Shown here piece by piece: positions 32,553 through 41,656 of a stretch of 64,000 nucleotides of DNA. Below the pieces are notes generated by a model. It had not been told where the DNA came from and ran no database searches. It saw only the letters and a list, made by a program, of their open reading frames with translations. Every line of letters begins with the position of its first letter. Position 1 is the stretch's first letter. This DNA comes from Acidobacteriota bacterium (GTDB lineage Bacteria > Acidobacteriota > Vicinamibacteria > Vicinamibacterales > UBA2999): NCBI GenBank assembly GCA_947465645.1, contig CANIBQ010000020.1, forward strand, positions 1-64,000, written 5' to 3'. A program made the position numbers and the translations under genes.

Positions 32553-33473
32553 TCACGCGGCTTCGCGCTTGGTTCTGAACTCTTCGGTCAGCCGCGCCAC
32601 GTTCCTCGCCACTGAATGAAGGCTTGGCGCCCATCCAAGGGCGCGTGCGCGCGGACTGCGCACGATCTGGTCGAGCGCCAGCGCGTCGGCGTACGGACCC
32701 AGCTTCGTCCGCGCTTCGGCGATCGGCACGTGCCTGATATCGGGCCGCATCTTCGCCTGCTTCGCGATCGCTTCGACGATGTCTTCGACGCGCTCGTCGG
32801 CTTCGTCGTTGGCGTGAAACACGCCTGACGCGTCGGAGTGGGTCGCAATCCGGACGTAGAGTTCGGCCAGGTCGCGGTCATACACGCAGGGCCAGTGGTT
32901 CCGGCCGTCGCCGATCACCCGAATCAGGCCATTTGCGGCGTCTTTCAGCAGATCTCCCACGATTCCGCGGGCGCCGCCGTAGACGATGCCGGGCCGGATG
33001 ACCGCCGTCCGCGGCGTGCGCGCGCGACCGGCATCGAGCACGAGTTTCTCGTGTTCAGGGCGCCATGGCGCGAGCGCCGTGGGCCGTACCGGAGCGTCCT
33101 CGGCCGATGCGCCAGACGTATTCCCCAGCACCCACGTGCCGGAGGTGTAGACGAAGCTGACCGCGTGGCCCTTCGATGCACGCTTGATCGCCGCGCCAAG
33201 CAGGCTCTCGATCGCCTGGCGATCGACCTTTTGCGCGCGCTTCGATGATTCCTCGTAGGCGGTGTGAATGATCGCTTCGCACGCTTCCGCCGCAGCCATG
33301 TACGACGCGGGCTTCGCGAGATCGCCAAGCACCGGCTGCACGCCGCGCAGCGACACGCGTTCGGCCTTTTCAGGATCGCGCACGAGCGCGGTGACTTCGT
33401 GTCCCGCGCGGAGGGAGGCGTCCAGCACCGCCGACCCAATGTACCCGGTAGCCCCGGTCAGAAAGATCCGCAT
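32553..33473 (-). CDS. NAD(P)-dependent epimerase/dehydratase (atypical SDR)
   Basis: This 306-residue extended short-chain-dehydrogenase-like protein begins RIFLTGATGYIGSAVLDA, the TGxxGxxG nucleotide-binding motif. LRAGHEVTALVRDPEKAE follows, and FVYTSGTWVLGNT holds the catalytic Ser region. The usual YxxxK is replaced by a region around HEKLVLDAG, so it belongs to an atypical subgroup resembling nucleoside-diphosphate-sugar epimerases. Substrate unknown. Its ATG lies 12 bases after TACAAT (33491-33486), in a symmetric divergent promoter shared with the acyl-activating fusion gene. Confidence 0.75.
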   Translation of the reverse strand: MRIFLTGATGYIGSAVLDASLRAGHEVTALVRDPEKAERVSLRGVQPVLGDLAKPASYMAAAEACEAIIHTAYEESSKRAQKVDRQAIESLLGAAIKRASKGHAVSFVYTSGTWVLGNTSGASAEDAPVRPTALAPWRPEHEKLVLDAGRARTPRTAVIRPGIVYGGARGIVGDLLKDAANGLIRVIGDGRNHWPCVYDRDLAELYVRIATHSDASGVFHANDEADERVEDIVEAIAKQAKMRPDIRHVPIAEARTKLGPYADALALDQIVRSPRARALGWAPSLHSVARNVARLTEEFRTKREAA

Positions 33474-33485
33474 TTGAGGTTGCCC

Positions 33486-33542
33486 ATTGTAGCTGATGTT
33501 CCACAAGGCCCCCCCGCACCACGCAGCCGGGGGGGCTACAAT
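33486..33542. promoter_or_regulatory. Symmetric divergent promoter with nested inverted repeats
   Basis: The outer arms ATTGTAGC (33486-33493) and GCTACAAT (33535-33542) contain a TACAAT -10 hexamer for each direction. Each is exactly 12 bases from its start codon (33473 and 33555). The inner arms GCCCCCCCG (33508-33516) and CGGGGGGGC (33528-33536) form a 9-bp inverted repeat with an 11-base spacer. The inner repeat occupies the space expected for the -35 regions, so a shared operator or hairpin is plausible. Confidence 0.65.
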
Positions 33543-33554
33543 TCCCCACGACGC

Positions 33555-36104
33555 ATGCCGCGTACCACGCTGGTTGATTTTTTTCACGACCTCGCCGCCC
33601 TCCGCGGAGAATTTCTCGTCTACGACGACGGCTACCGGCGGCGGAGCCATACCTATCAGGATGTGGGCCGCGCCGCGAAAGGGTTTGCCGCGAAGCTTGC
33701 GGCGGCCGGCCTGCGCAAGGGCGACAAAGTTGTCTTCTGGGGCGAGAACCGCCCCGAGTGGATCGCCTGTTACTGGGGCTGCCTCATCTCGGGACTCATC
33801 GTCGTCCCGATCGACTACCGGTCGTCGGCCGATTTCGTCGCGAAGGTCCGCCGCGTCGTGGACGCGCGCGTCCTGCTGGTCGGCGAGGACATTCCCGCCG
33901 AGAGCCGAGAGCCCAGAGCCCCGAGCCCAGAGCCTGGAGTTGAGCGATGGGCCTTTGCCGACTTCGACTGGCGCGCCGATGGTCCGATGCCGGCCGTCGA
34001 GATCTCGCGCGACGACATCATCCAGATCATCTTCACCTCAGGCGCGACCGCCGAGCCGAAGGGCGTCGTCATCCGCCACCGCAACGTCCTGGCGAACATC
34101 GTGCCCGTGGAGCGGGAGATCGGGAAGTACCGGCGGTATGCGCGACCGGTGCATCCGCTGCGCTTCCTCAACCTGCTGCCCCTCAGCCACATGTTCGGCC
34201 AGTCGATGGCGACCAGCGTGCCGCCGATGATCGGCGGCACGGTCATCTTCACGCGCACGTTCAATCCGCACGACATCCTGCGGCTGATCAAGGCGCGCCG
34301 GGTGTCGGTGCTGGTGTGCGTGCCGAAGATGCTGGACGTGCTGCGCGAGCACGTCGTCCGGGCCATCCCCGAGGCGGCCGAGCCGCCTCCCGCGGGCATG
34401 TCCATCCCCGGCCGGTGGTGGCGATACCGGCGGGTGCATTCGGCGTTTGGGCTGAAATTCTGGGCTTTTGTCGTAGGGGCGGCTCCCCTGCCCCCGGAGC
34501 TCGAGGAGTTCTGGCGGCGGATGGGATTCCTCGTGATCCAGGGGTACGGCCTCACGGAAACTGCCCCCATCGTCACCCTCAACCATCCGTTCAAGACCAG
34601 CAAGGGATCGGTGGGGACGCCGATCGCCGGCGTCGAAGTCCGCATCGCCGAGGACGGCGAAATCCTCGTCCGCGGCGAAAACGTGACCAGTGGTTACTAC
34701 CAAGCCGAAAGCCGAGAACCCAGAGCCGAAAGCCTAGAGCCCAGAGCCCAGAGCCCAGAGCCCAACGTGATCGATCCCGAAGGGTGGCTCCATACCGGCG
34801 ACATCGGCGATCAGGACGGGCAGGGGCGGCTGTTCATCAAGGGACGCAAGAAGGAAATGATCGTGACGCCCGAGGGGCTGAACGTCTTTCCTGAGGACGT
34901 CGAGCGCGTGCTCAACGAGCTGGCCGGCGTGCGCGAGTCGGCGGTGGTCGGCGTGGCGCAGGGCGCGGAAGAGCGAGTCCACGCCGTGCTGGTGCTCGAT
35001 CCGGGAAGCGATCCTGATGCGATCGTGCGCGACGCCAATGCGAAGCTGCAGGATCATCAACGCATTCGCGCGGCATCGACGTGGCCCTCCGGCGATCTGC
35101 CGCGCACGGATGGCACTCGCAAGCTGAAACGCCGCGCGATTGCCGACTGGGTCGCCTCAGGCGCGCCGCCGCTCGAAACCGCGCACGGTGATTCAGTGGA
35201 AGCGCTGGTCACGCGCTATGCGCGCGGCAGGAGCGTGAGCGGCGTCACGACGCTGGGGGAGCTTGGCCTCAGCTCGCTCGAGCGCGTGGAGCTGATGGTG
35301 GCGCTCGAGGATCGGTTTCAGACGCGGCTCGACGAATCGAGCTTTGCCGCCGCCGGCAGCATCGCCGATCTGAAGCAGCTCGTCGAGCATCCGCCCGTGG
35401 TGGCGGAGATCGACGAGCCGGTGGAGTTTCCATCATGGAACCGCACGTGGCCGGTGCGGTTCATCCGGCGGCTGTCGCTCGCCACGTGGATCCTGCCGCT
35501 GGCGCGCGTGTTCGCGCACGCACGCGTCGAGGGCCTCGAGCACCTGAAGACGCTCGAGGGCCCGGTCCTGTTCGCGTCGAACCATCAGAGCCACATGGAC
35601 GTGCCGGTGATCCTGCTGGCACTGCCGGGCCGCTGGCGCGCGCGTCTGGCGACGGCGATGTTGAAGGAGTTCTTCAAGGCGCACTTCAGCTCGTCGGGCT
35701 ACACGTGGCGGCAGCGGTTCACGAACTCGCTGAATTACTACCTCGCCTGTTTCTACTTCAACACGTTTCCGATTCCGCAACGCGAGGCTGGCGCGCGGCA
35801 GACGCTGAAGTACATCGGTGAGCTGACAGGCGGCGGCTGGTCGGTGCTGATCTTTCCCGAAGGCGAGCGCGCGATCACCGGCGCCATCAAGCCGTTTCGC
35901 GGCGGCATCGGCATGATGGCGTCGCGGCTGGACCTGCCGGTGGTGCCCGTGCGGCTCGATGGCGTCGACCGCATCCTCCCCCTGGGCTCGCAACTCATAC
36001 GCCCCGGCCGTGTGCGGGTCGCCTTCGGCGCGCCGCTGCGCCTTCGCGGTGATGACTTCGCCGCCCTGGCGGCGCAAGTCGAAGCGGCCGTCAAGAAACT
36101 CTAA
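33555..36104 (+). CDS. Fusion: AMP-dependent acyl ligase - acyl carrier domain - PlsC-type acyltransferase
   Basis: This 849-residue protein has an AMP-binding domain (FTSGATAEPKGVVIRHRN near 160-180, QGYGLTETAPIV, GWLHTGDIG, KGRKKEMIVTPEGLNVFPED). An acyl carrier domain near 560-615 has the phosphopantetheine Ser in LGELGLSSLERVEL, and a PlsC-like acyltransferase has ASNHQSHMDVPV (H-x4-D) near 676 and FPEGERA. It likely activates a fatty acid, holds it on its own carrier arm and transfers it to a lysophospholipid, like E. coli Aas with an added ACP. Two insertions made only of 7-base repeats lie at residues 116-129 and 383-403. TACAAT is 12 bases before the ATG. Confidence 0.87.
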   Translation: MPRTTLVDFFHDLAALRGEFLVYDDGYRRRSHTYQDVGRAAKGFAAKLAAAGLRKGDKVVFWGENRPEWIACYWGCLISGLIVVPIDYRSSADFVAKVRRVVDARVLLVGEDIPAESREPRAPSPEPGVERWAFADFDWRADGPMPAVEISRDDIIQIIFTSGATAEPKGVVIRHRNVLANIVPVEREIGKYRRYARPVHPLRFLNLLPLSHMFGQSMATSVPPMIGGTVIFTRTFNPHDILRLIKARRVSVLVCVPKMLDVLREHVVRAIPEAAEPPPAGMSIPGRWWRYRRVHSAFGLKFWAFVVGAAPLPPELEEFWRRMGFLVIQGYGLTETAPIVTLNHPFKTSKGSVGTPIAGVEVRIAEDGEILVRGENVTSGYYQAESREPRAESLEPRAQSPEPNVIDPEGWLHTGDIGDQDGQGRLFIKGRKKEMIVTPEGLNVFPEDVERVLNELAGVRESAVVGVAQGAEERVHAVLVLDPGSDPDAIVRDANAKLQDHQRIRAASTWPSGDLPRTDGTRKLKRRAIADWVASGAPPLETAHGDSVEALVTRYARGRSVSGVTTLGELGLSSLERVELMVALEDRFQTRLDESSFAAAGSIADLKQLVEHPPVVAEIDEPVEFPSWNRTWPVRFIRRLSLATWILPLARVFAHARVEGLEHLKTLEGPVLFASNHQSHMDVPVILLALPGRWRARLATAMLKEFFKAHFSSSGYTWRQRFTNSLNYYLACFYFNTFPIPQREAGARQTLKYIGELTGGGWSVLIFPEGERAITGAIKPFRGGIGMMASRLDLPVVPVRLDGVDRILPLGSQLIRPGRVRVAFGAPLRLRGDDFAALAAQVEAAVKKL
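33901..33942 (+). repeat. Heptamer array, AGAGCCC type, copy 1 (in frame)
   Basis: Six contiguous 7-base units (AGAGCCG, AGAGCCC twice, CGAGCCC, AGAGCCT, GGAGTTG) span 42 bases, exactly 14 codons, inside the AMP-ligase fusion gene. They encode ESREPRA-like peptide. Confidence 0.85.
34701..34763 (+). repeat. Heptamer array, AGAGCCC type, copy 2 (in frame)
   Basis: Nine contiguous 7-base units fill 63 bases, exactly 21 codons, translating to a seven-residue repeat of AESREPR / AESLEPR / AQSPEP type. It lies in a loop of the AMP-ligase just before NVIDPEGWLHTGD. Confidence 0.9.
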
Positions 36105-36233
36105 CGGTGCGATGGGTAACTCGTTTCCATATGGATGGTTGCGCGGATCCGGCAAATTGCGGCAACAACAAGGGTTGCGCCGAACCATTCCGTATGGCAC
36201 ACTGATTGCTATGTTGCGTCAAAGGATGAGCTA
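36105..36233 (+). promoter_or_regulatory. Leader of infA
   Basis: This 129-base interval precedes the infA TTG. It contains AAAGGATGAG about eight bases before the start, a good ribosome binding site. I saw no clear -10/-35 pair; candidate AT-richer stretches lie around 36140-36160 and 36190-36215. Confidence 0.4.
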
Positions 36234-36452
36234 TTGAGCAAAGACGATCTGATTGATATGCAAGGCACGGTCGTCGCGGTCCACTCTGGTGGGCTTTACC
36301 GCGTGCAGTGCGATGCGGGCCACGAAGTGCTCGCGCAGTTGAGCGGCCGGATGCGCCGCTTTCGAATCAAGGTCGTTCCTGGTGACAGGGTCACCGTCGG
36401 TGTGTCGCCTTACGACCCCGTCCGCGGCATCATCACCTTCCGCGCCAGATAG
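36234..36452 (+). CDS. infA: Translation initiation factor IF-1
   Basis: This 72-residue protein, the exact family length, starts at TTG, preceded by AAAGGATGAG. It shows the IF-1 OB-fold sequence: DLIDMQGTVVAVHSGGLYRVQ, DAGHEVLAQLSGRMRR, IKVVPGDRVTVGVSPYDPVRGIITFR. IF-1 binds the 30S A-site and assists IF-2 and IF-3. Basic side chains typical of IF-1 are kept, though its start is weaker than usual. The DEAD helicase gene follows after five bases, so the two form a translation or RNA-remodelling unit, separate from any ribosomal protein operon. Confidence 0.93.
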   Translation: MSKDDLIDMQGTVVAVHSGGLYRVQCDAGHEVLAQLSGRMRRFRIKVVPGDRVTVGVSPYDPVRGIITFRAR

Positions 36453-36457
36453 CCCTC

Positions 36458-37724
<1,267 letters not shown>

Positions 37725-37732
<8 letters not shown>

Positions 37733-38072
37733 CCCTTTTTCCCCGCCGCCCATCATGAGCCCTGGTGCGCCGGCGGAACAGCCAGCCACTCCGGCCGCAC
37801 CCGCCTCGCCGAGCTCGAACATGAGTCCCGGACCGACGGTTCTGCCCGTGACGTCAGATGTCCCGCAGTCGGCGGCGCTTGTCCGCTTCCGCTCGTGCCG
37901 CTGGATGCAGCCAATCGAAAACGGCAACCAGGAGTTCTGCACGCACCGCGAGGTCAAGCCCTACGCGGGCACCACCGGCTTCGACGCCGACGCCTGGTGC
38001 CCGGAGTGCCAGTACTACAAGCTGCGCCGCGCCCCCAAGAAGCGCTCGCCCTCCGACGACTACAGCTATTAA
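37725..38072 (+). CDS. Small cysteine-rich protein, probable metal-binding
   Basis: A protein of about 105-115 residues, of unknown family. A proline- and alanine-rich N-terminal half (MSPGAPAEQPATPAAP) is followed by a compact C-terminal module with four cysteines and a histidine: RSCRWMQPIENGNQEFCTHRE, then AWCPECQYYKLRR. The CxxC plus C...CxH spacing suggests a single zinc site. The start may be the TTG at 37725, which overlaps the helicase stop region, or the ATG at 37755. It follows infA and the helicase on the same strand with no gap, so an RNA-related role is possible but unproven. Confidence 0.6.
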
Positions 38073-38091
38073 TCTGAAATTTGGCGACCCA

Positions 38092-38679
38092 TTAGTCGCC
38101 CTTCTGGCTCGGCGCCGCCGGCGGCGTTCGGTTCGGCGGATACCAGTAGTGCAGGTGGCAGTTCTCACATGCGATGTCGAGGGCTTCGCCCGAGTGCAGC
38201 AAGGCGTCCGCATCCTTGGCATTGATCGCGTTCAACGCGGGGATGGCGGAATCGTAGAGCGCCTTCACGAAATTCTTCCACGTCTCGGGATCCTGCTGCC
38301 GCAACACGTCGATCTCGGCCGGCGAGAGCTCGATGGCGGGATTGGCCGAGACGTCTTCCTTCCTGCCGGTGGGTCGATCGATCAACAGCAGGTTCGTGGC
38401 TTCGACCAGCGTCATCGCGCTGCGCTTGACCGTCGTCCATTCATCATCGGTCCGCGGCCGGCGTTCTTCGATGCCGGCCTGGGTCACGGTGGTGGAGACC
38501 GATTGCCAGAGGATATCGGCGTTCGGATCCACCATCAGGCCCATGATCTCCCTGACCGTCCCGGTCGGCCGGAACTCGGCCGCCGCGGGCGCCGGCGCCG
38601 GAGTGGCCCGGCATCCGGCGATCAGCGCCACCAGAAACACGCCGAGCCCGGCACCGACATAGCTCACAAATCGCTTCAT
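38092..38679 (-). CDS. Cytochrome c-like lipoprotein
   Basis: This 195-residue protein has a lipoprotein signal: a hydrophobic core, then LIAGC at the lipobox. It is mostly helical. Near the C-terminus it has CENCHLHYWYP, a CxxCH haem-attachment motif, and distributed helices (VREIMGLMVDPNADILWQSV) like class II cytochrome c556/c' proteins. It would be a periplasmic, membrane-anchored mono-haem protein. The ATG at 38679 begins four bases after the stop of the NHL gene, with GGAG upstream, so the two are cotranscribed and probably form an electron-transfer pair. Confidence 0.7.
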   Translation of the reverse strand: MKRFVSYVGAGLGVFLVALIAGCRATPAPAPAAAEFRPTGTVREIMGLMVDPNADILWQSVSTTVTQAGIEERRPRTDDEWTTVKRSAMTLVEATNLLLIDRPTGRKEDVSANPAIELSPAEIDVLRQQDPETWKNFVKALYDSAIPALNAINAKDADALLHSGEALDIACENCHLHYWYPPNRTPPAAPSQKGD

Positions 38680-38683
38680 CAAC

Positions 38684-39979
38684 CTATCTCCACGCCGAGT
38701 ACACAGGCTTGCCCACCAGCATCGACGGGTTGGCGCCTGGCCGCGGCTTGAACTTCTGCACGCGGCCGTTGCCGACTTCGTTGATGTACAGGCTGCCTTC
38801 CTGGTCGACGCTGAACCCGTGCATGTTCAGGAACATCCCGGGCAGGTCGCCCAGCGTGCCCCACGAATACAGGTAGTGCCCCTCGAGATCGTATTTCACG
38901 ACCTTCGAGGTCGTGTCTTCGATCGCCCAGAGCGAGCGATCCGCCGGGATCATCAGGAACTGCGTGTTCGATGCGCGAGAGAAAGGCCACTGGTCGAGGA
39001 ACTTGCCATTCTCGTCGAACACCTGCATCCGGCGGTTCGAACGATCGACGACGTACACGCGCCGCGTCACCGGGTCCACGGTGATGCCGTGCACCGTGTT
39101 GAAGTACCCCGGACGCGTCTCGTTGCCGCCGGGCATGCCCCTCTCGCCCCACGTCAGCAGGAACTTCCCGTTTCTGTCGAACTTCGCGACCCGGGTTCCG
39201 TTGTAGCCGTCCGCCACGAACATCGTGCTGTCCGGAAGGAACGCCAGGAACGTCGGGCGGTTGAAGTGCGACGCGTCGGCGCCCGCCTTGCCAGGCGTGC
39301 CGAGCGTCTGGACGATCGTCTTGCCGTCGTTCGTCATCTTGAAGATGGCGTGGCTGTGGTCGTCCACGACCCAGAGGTGCTTCTCGGCATCGTACGGGTT
39401 GATGTAGATCGCGTGCGGCCGCTTCATCAGCGAATCCCACTGCGGGAACTGCTCGACGATGTCGCCCGCCGCGTTGAAGGCCACCATCAGGTGCTCCCAG
39501 CGCGCGTCGATGCCCAGGCGGCCTTTCCAGGCCTGCGCCGGATCGTCGGGATCCGCGCCGGGACCGCCGGCCCCAGGCGGGCTGGCGTTCATCCCCTGCG
39601 ACGCGTTGCGGAACGGCACCTGGCCGGTCGGGAACGCGAGGCTCGGCCCGAACTGCGGTACCGCGACCGGCGCCGGGCGCTTCAGCTCCGGCAGCTCGCC
39701 ACGCTGAAGGATGAATACGCGATTGGGGCTCTCGGCGAAGACGCCCTGCACGGCGCCCCACGTCCAGCCATCGTGCCCCGCGAGGTTCGACAGCGGCTTG
39801 GGCCAGCCGGCAACGACGTCGTAGGGGCCCATGACGTCGATGCCGCCCTTCTGTCCGGGAACGGCCGCGCTCGAGACCGCCGGAGGCTGCCCCTGGACCA
39901 ACACCGGCGTTTCAGACATGAGCAGCGCGCCGCCGAGCGCGGCTCCCGCGGCCACGAGCACTCCGATGTATCTATTCAT
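38684..39979 (-). CDS. Secreted NHL-repeat beta-propeller protein
   Basis: This 431-residue protein has a signal peptide (MNRYIGVLVAAGAALGGALLM). Propeller blades are visible as VFAESPNRVFILQRGELPELKR, KRPHAIYINPYDAEKHLWVVDD, FNRPTFLAFLPDSTMFVADGY, GITVDPVTRRVYVVDRSNRRMQVF, SLWAIEDTTSKVVKYDL and FSVDQEGSLYINEVGNGRVQKF. The NHL fold resembles peptidyl-alpha-hydroxyglycine lyase and related propellers. It is probably a secreted lyase or a binding scaffold. GAGGAA precedes the ATG. The cytochrome lipoprotein gene follows at once. Confidence 0.78.
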   Translation of the reverse strand: MNRYIGVLVAAGAALGGALLMSETPVLVQGQPPAVSSAAVPGQKGGIDVMGPYDVVAGWPKPLSNLAGHDGWTWGAVQGVFAESPNRVFILQRGELPELKRPAPVAVPQFGPSLAFPTGQVPFRNASQGMNASPPGAGGPGADPDDPAQAWKGRLGIDARWEHLMVAFNAAGDIVEQFPQWDSLMKRPHAIYINPYDAEKHLWVVDDHSHAIFKMTNDGKTIVQTLGTPGKAGADASHFNRPTFLAFLPDSTMFVADGYNGTRVAKFDRNGKFLLTWGERGMPGGNETRPGYFNTVHGITVDPVTRRVYVVDRSNRRMQVFDENGKFLDQWPFSRASNTQFLMIPADRSLWAIEDTTSKVVKYDLEGHYLYSWGTLGDLPGMFLNMHGFSVDQEGSLYINEVGNGRVQKFKPRPGANPSMLVGKPVYSAWR

Positions 39980-40195
39980 TTGTTCCTCATGAGAACGCGC
40001 GGGTAGTCTAGTTCCCTGCCGCGGGAACGGTCAACGGGAAGTAGCAACACGGGAAGTAGCATCTGCGGGGAGGATTCGATTCGATGGAGGCAGTGGGCAT
40101 CCCGATGCTTCCGGCGCCTGCCCTTCGCACGCAGTTGTCGCTGACCTGCCATCGTCTGTATCCCAAGTCGGGGATCCTGCTGGTCGAGTACGCCG
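39980..40195. other. Intergenic region with a 15-base period repeat
   Basis: The 13-mer ACGGGAAGTAGCA occurs at 40034-40046 and again at 40049-40061, a 15-base period. The region separates the NHL gene from livF, both on the minus strand, and is likely both the promoter region of the former and the end of the liv array. No gene is convincing in it. Confidence 0.5.
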
Positions 40196-40900
40196 TCAAG
40201 CGGTAGGTCTGGAGGGCACGCCAAGCAGCTTCGTCTTGATCTCCTCGTTGTGCCAGAGCGTCGCCGGGTCGGACGAGTGGACGATCCGGCCCTTGCTCAT
40301 GACGTGCACGATGTCGGCAAGCTTCACGGCGAACGCCGCGTTCTGCTCGGCGAGCAGGATCGACATCCCCTCCCCCTTCAGCCGCAGCACCAGTCGTCCC
40401 ACCTCCGCGATCACCGCGGGGGCGAGGCCTTCGGTGGGCTCGTCCATGATCATCAGCAGGGGGTTGGCCACCAGCGCGCGCCCGATCGCCAGCATCTGCT
40501 GCTCGCCGCCGCTCAGCTCGTTGCCACGATTGCCCAACCGCTCCTTCAGCCGCGGAAAGAGCTCGAACACGGCGTCCATCGACCAGCGCCCTGGTCGTGC
40601 GGCGATCGCCAGGTTCTCGTGGACGGTGAGCGAGGCAAACACGCGGCGTCCCTGCGGCACGAGACTGATGTGCCGGGCGGCAATCGCATGCGGCGGGAGC
40701 GCGGTGATATCCGCGCCGTCAAACTCGATCCGCCCCGCGCGCGCAGGCGTCAGACCCACCAGCGACCGGCACAGCGTCGTCTTGCCAACGCCGTTGCGGC
40801 CGAGGACGGCCGTGACCACGCCCTTGTCGGCGGTCATGGTGACGCCCTGCAGCACGTGGCTGTCGCCGTAGTAGGTGTGGATGTCGGTGACGTTCAGCAT
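40196..40900 (-). CDS. livF: Branched-chain amino acid-type ABC transporter ATPase LivF
   Basis: This 234-residue ABC ATPase has Walker A LGRNGVGKTTL, Q-loop LVPQGRRVF, signature LSGGEQQML, Walker B LLMIMDEPTEGLAP and the H-region (LLAEQNAAFAV). EPTEGLAP and the LVPQGRRVF loop place it in the LivF branch of hydrophobic/polar amino acid importers. Its ATG directly abuts the livG stop (TAG then ATG). It is the last gene of the 15-kb minus-strand array and supplies half of the importer motor. Confidence 0.92.
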   Translation of the reverse strand: MLNVTDIHTYYGDSHVLQGVTMTADKGVVTAVLGRNGVGKTTLCRSLVGLTPARAGRIEFDGADITALPPHAIAARHISLVPQGRRVFASLTVHENLAIAARPGRWSMDAVFELFPRLKERLGNRGNELSGGEQQMLAIGRALVANPLLMIMDEPTEGLAPAVIAEVGRLVLRLKGEGMSILLAEQNAAFAVKLADIVHVMSKGRIVHSSDPATLWHNEEIKTKLLGVPSRPTA

Positions 40901-41656
40901 CTACTCGCCTACCGATGCGCCCAGGTAGATGTCCTGCACCGTACGGTCGGCGCTCACCTCGTCCTTGTGCCCTTCCGTCAGCACGCGGCCCTGGTAGAGG
41001 ACGGTGACCCGCTCGGCAAATCCGAACGCGATGTCCATGTCGTGCTCGATCAGCAGCACGGCCACGGCGGAATCGAGGTTTCTCAGAATCGCCAGCATCG
41101 ACTCGCTCTCGCCGGACGACAACCCGGCCATCGGCTCGTCGAGCAGCAGCAGCCGCGGGCGGCCCGCCATCGAGAGCGCGACTTCGAGCTTCCGCTGCAC
41201 GCCGTACGACAGGTTGCTGGCCGTGTCGTGCGTGAACGTCGAGAGCCCGAACTGCGCGAGCAGCGTCTCGGCCCGGCGTTCGAGATCAACACACGACGAC
41301 ATCGGACGATGCATGGTGAATCGCCGCGAGTCCTGGGCTTCGCACGCCAGCAGCACGTTCTCCATGACGGTGAGGTTTGGAAACAGTTTCGTGATCTGGA
41401 ACGTCCGCGCCATGCCGCGCACCGCGCGCTGGTGCGGCGCCAGCCGCGTCACGTCTTCGCCGAAGAGGGCGATCGTGCCTTCGCTGGCCCGCACCTCTCC
41501 GCTGATCACGTTGAACAGCGTCGTCTTGCCGGCGCCGTTGGGGCCGATGACGGCCCGCCTCTCGCCCGGCTGGACGACGAGGTTGACCTTGTCCACGGCC
41601 TTGAGGCCGCCGAAGTGCCTGGAGACGTTCTCGAGCGCCAGACAGGGTGGTGTCAT
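40901..41656 (-). CDS. livG: Branched-chain amino acid-type ABC transporter ATPase LivG
   Basis: This 251-residue ATPase has Walker A IGPNGAGKTTLFNVISG, the LivG-typical RGMARTFQITKLFPNLTVMEN, the degenerate signature NLSYGVQRKLEVAL, Walker B LLLLDEPMAGLS and IEHDMDIAF. It pairs with LivF beneath the two permeases. The ATG overlaps the livK stop as ATGA (41653-41656). Confidence 0.92.
   Translation of the reverse strand: MTPPCLALENVSRHFGGLKAVDKVNLVVQPGERRAVIGPNGAGKTTLFNVISGEVRASEGTIALFGEDVTRLAPHQRAVRGMARTFQITKLFPNLTVMENVLLACEAQDSRRFTMHRPMSSCVDLERRAETLLAQFGLSTFTHDTASNLSYGVQRKLEVALSMAGRPRLLLLDEPMAGLSSGESESMLAILRNLDSAVAVLLIEHDMDIAFGFAERVTVLYQGRVLTEGHKDEVSADRTVQDIYLGASVGE

Noticed and set aside
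36171..36236. ATG at about 36211 as alternative infA start
   Set aside because: It is out of frame with IF-1 and would end quickly; the TTG at 36234 gives the exact family length with a good ribosome binding site.
40084..40206. Possible 40-residue ORF (starts MEAVGIPMLPA) with a distant GGAGG
   Set aside because: It overlaps the 3' end of livF by 11 bases, has no family resemblance and weak start context; it may be a remnant but cannot be supported as a gene.
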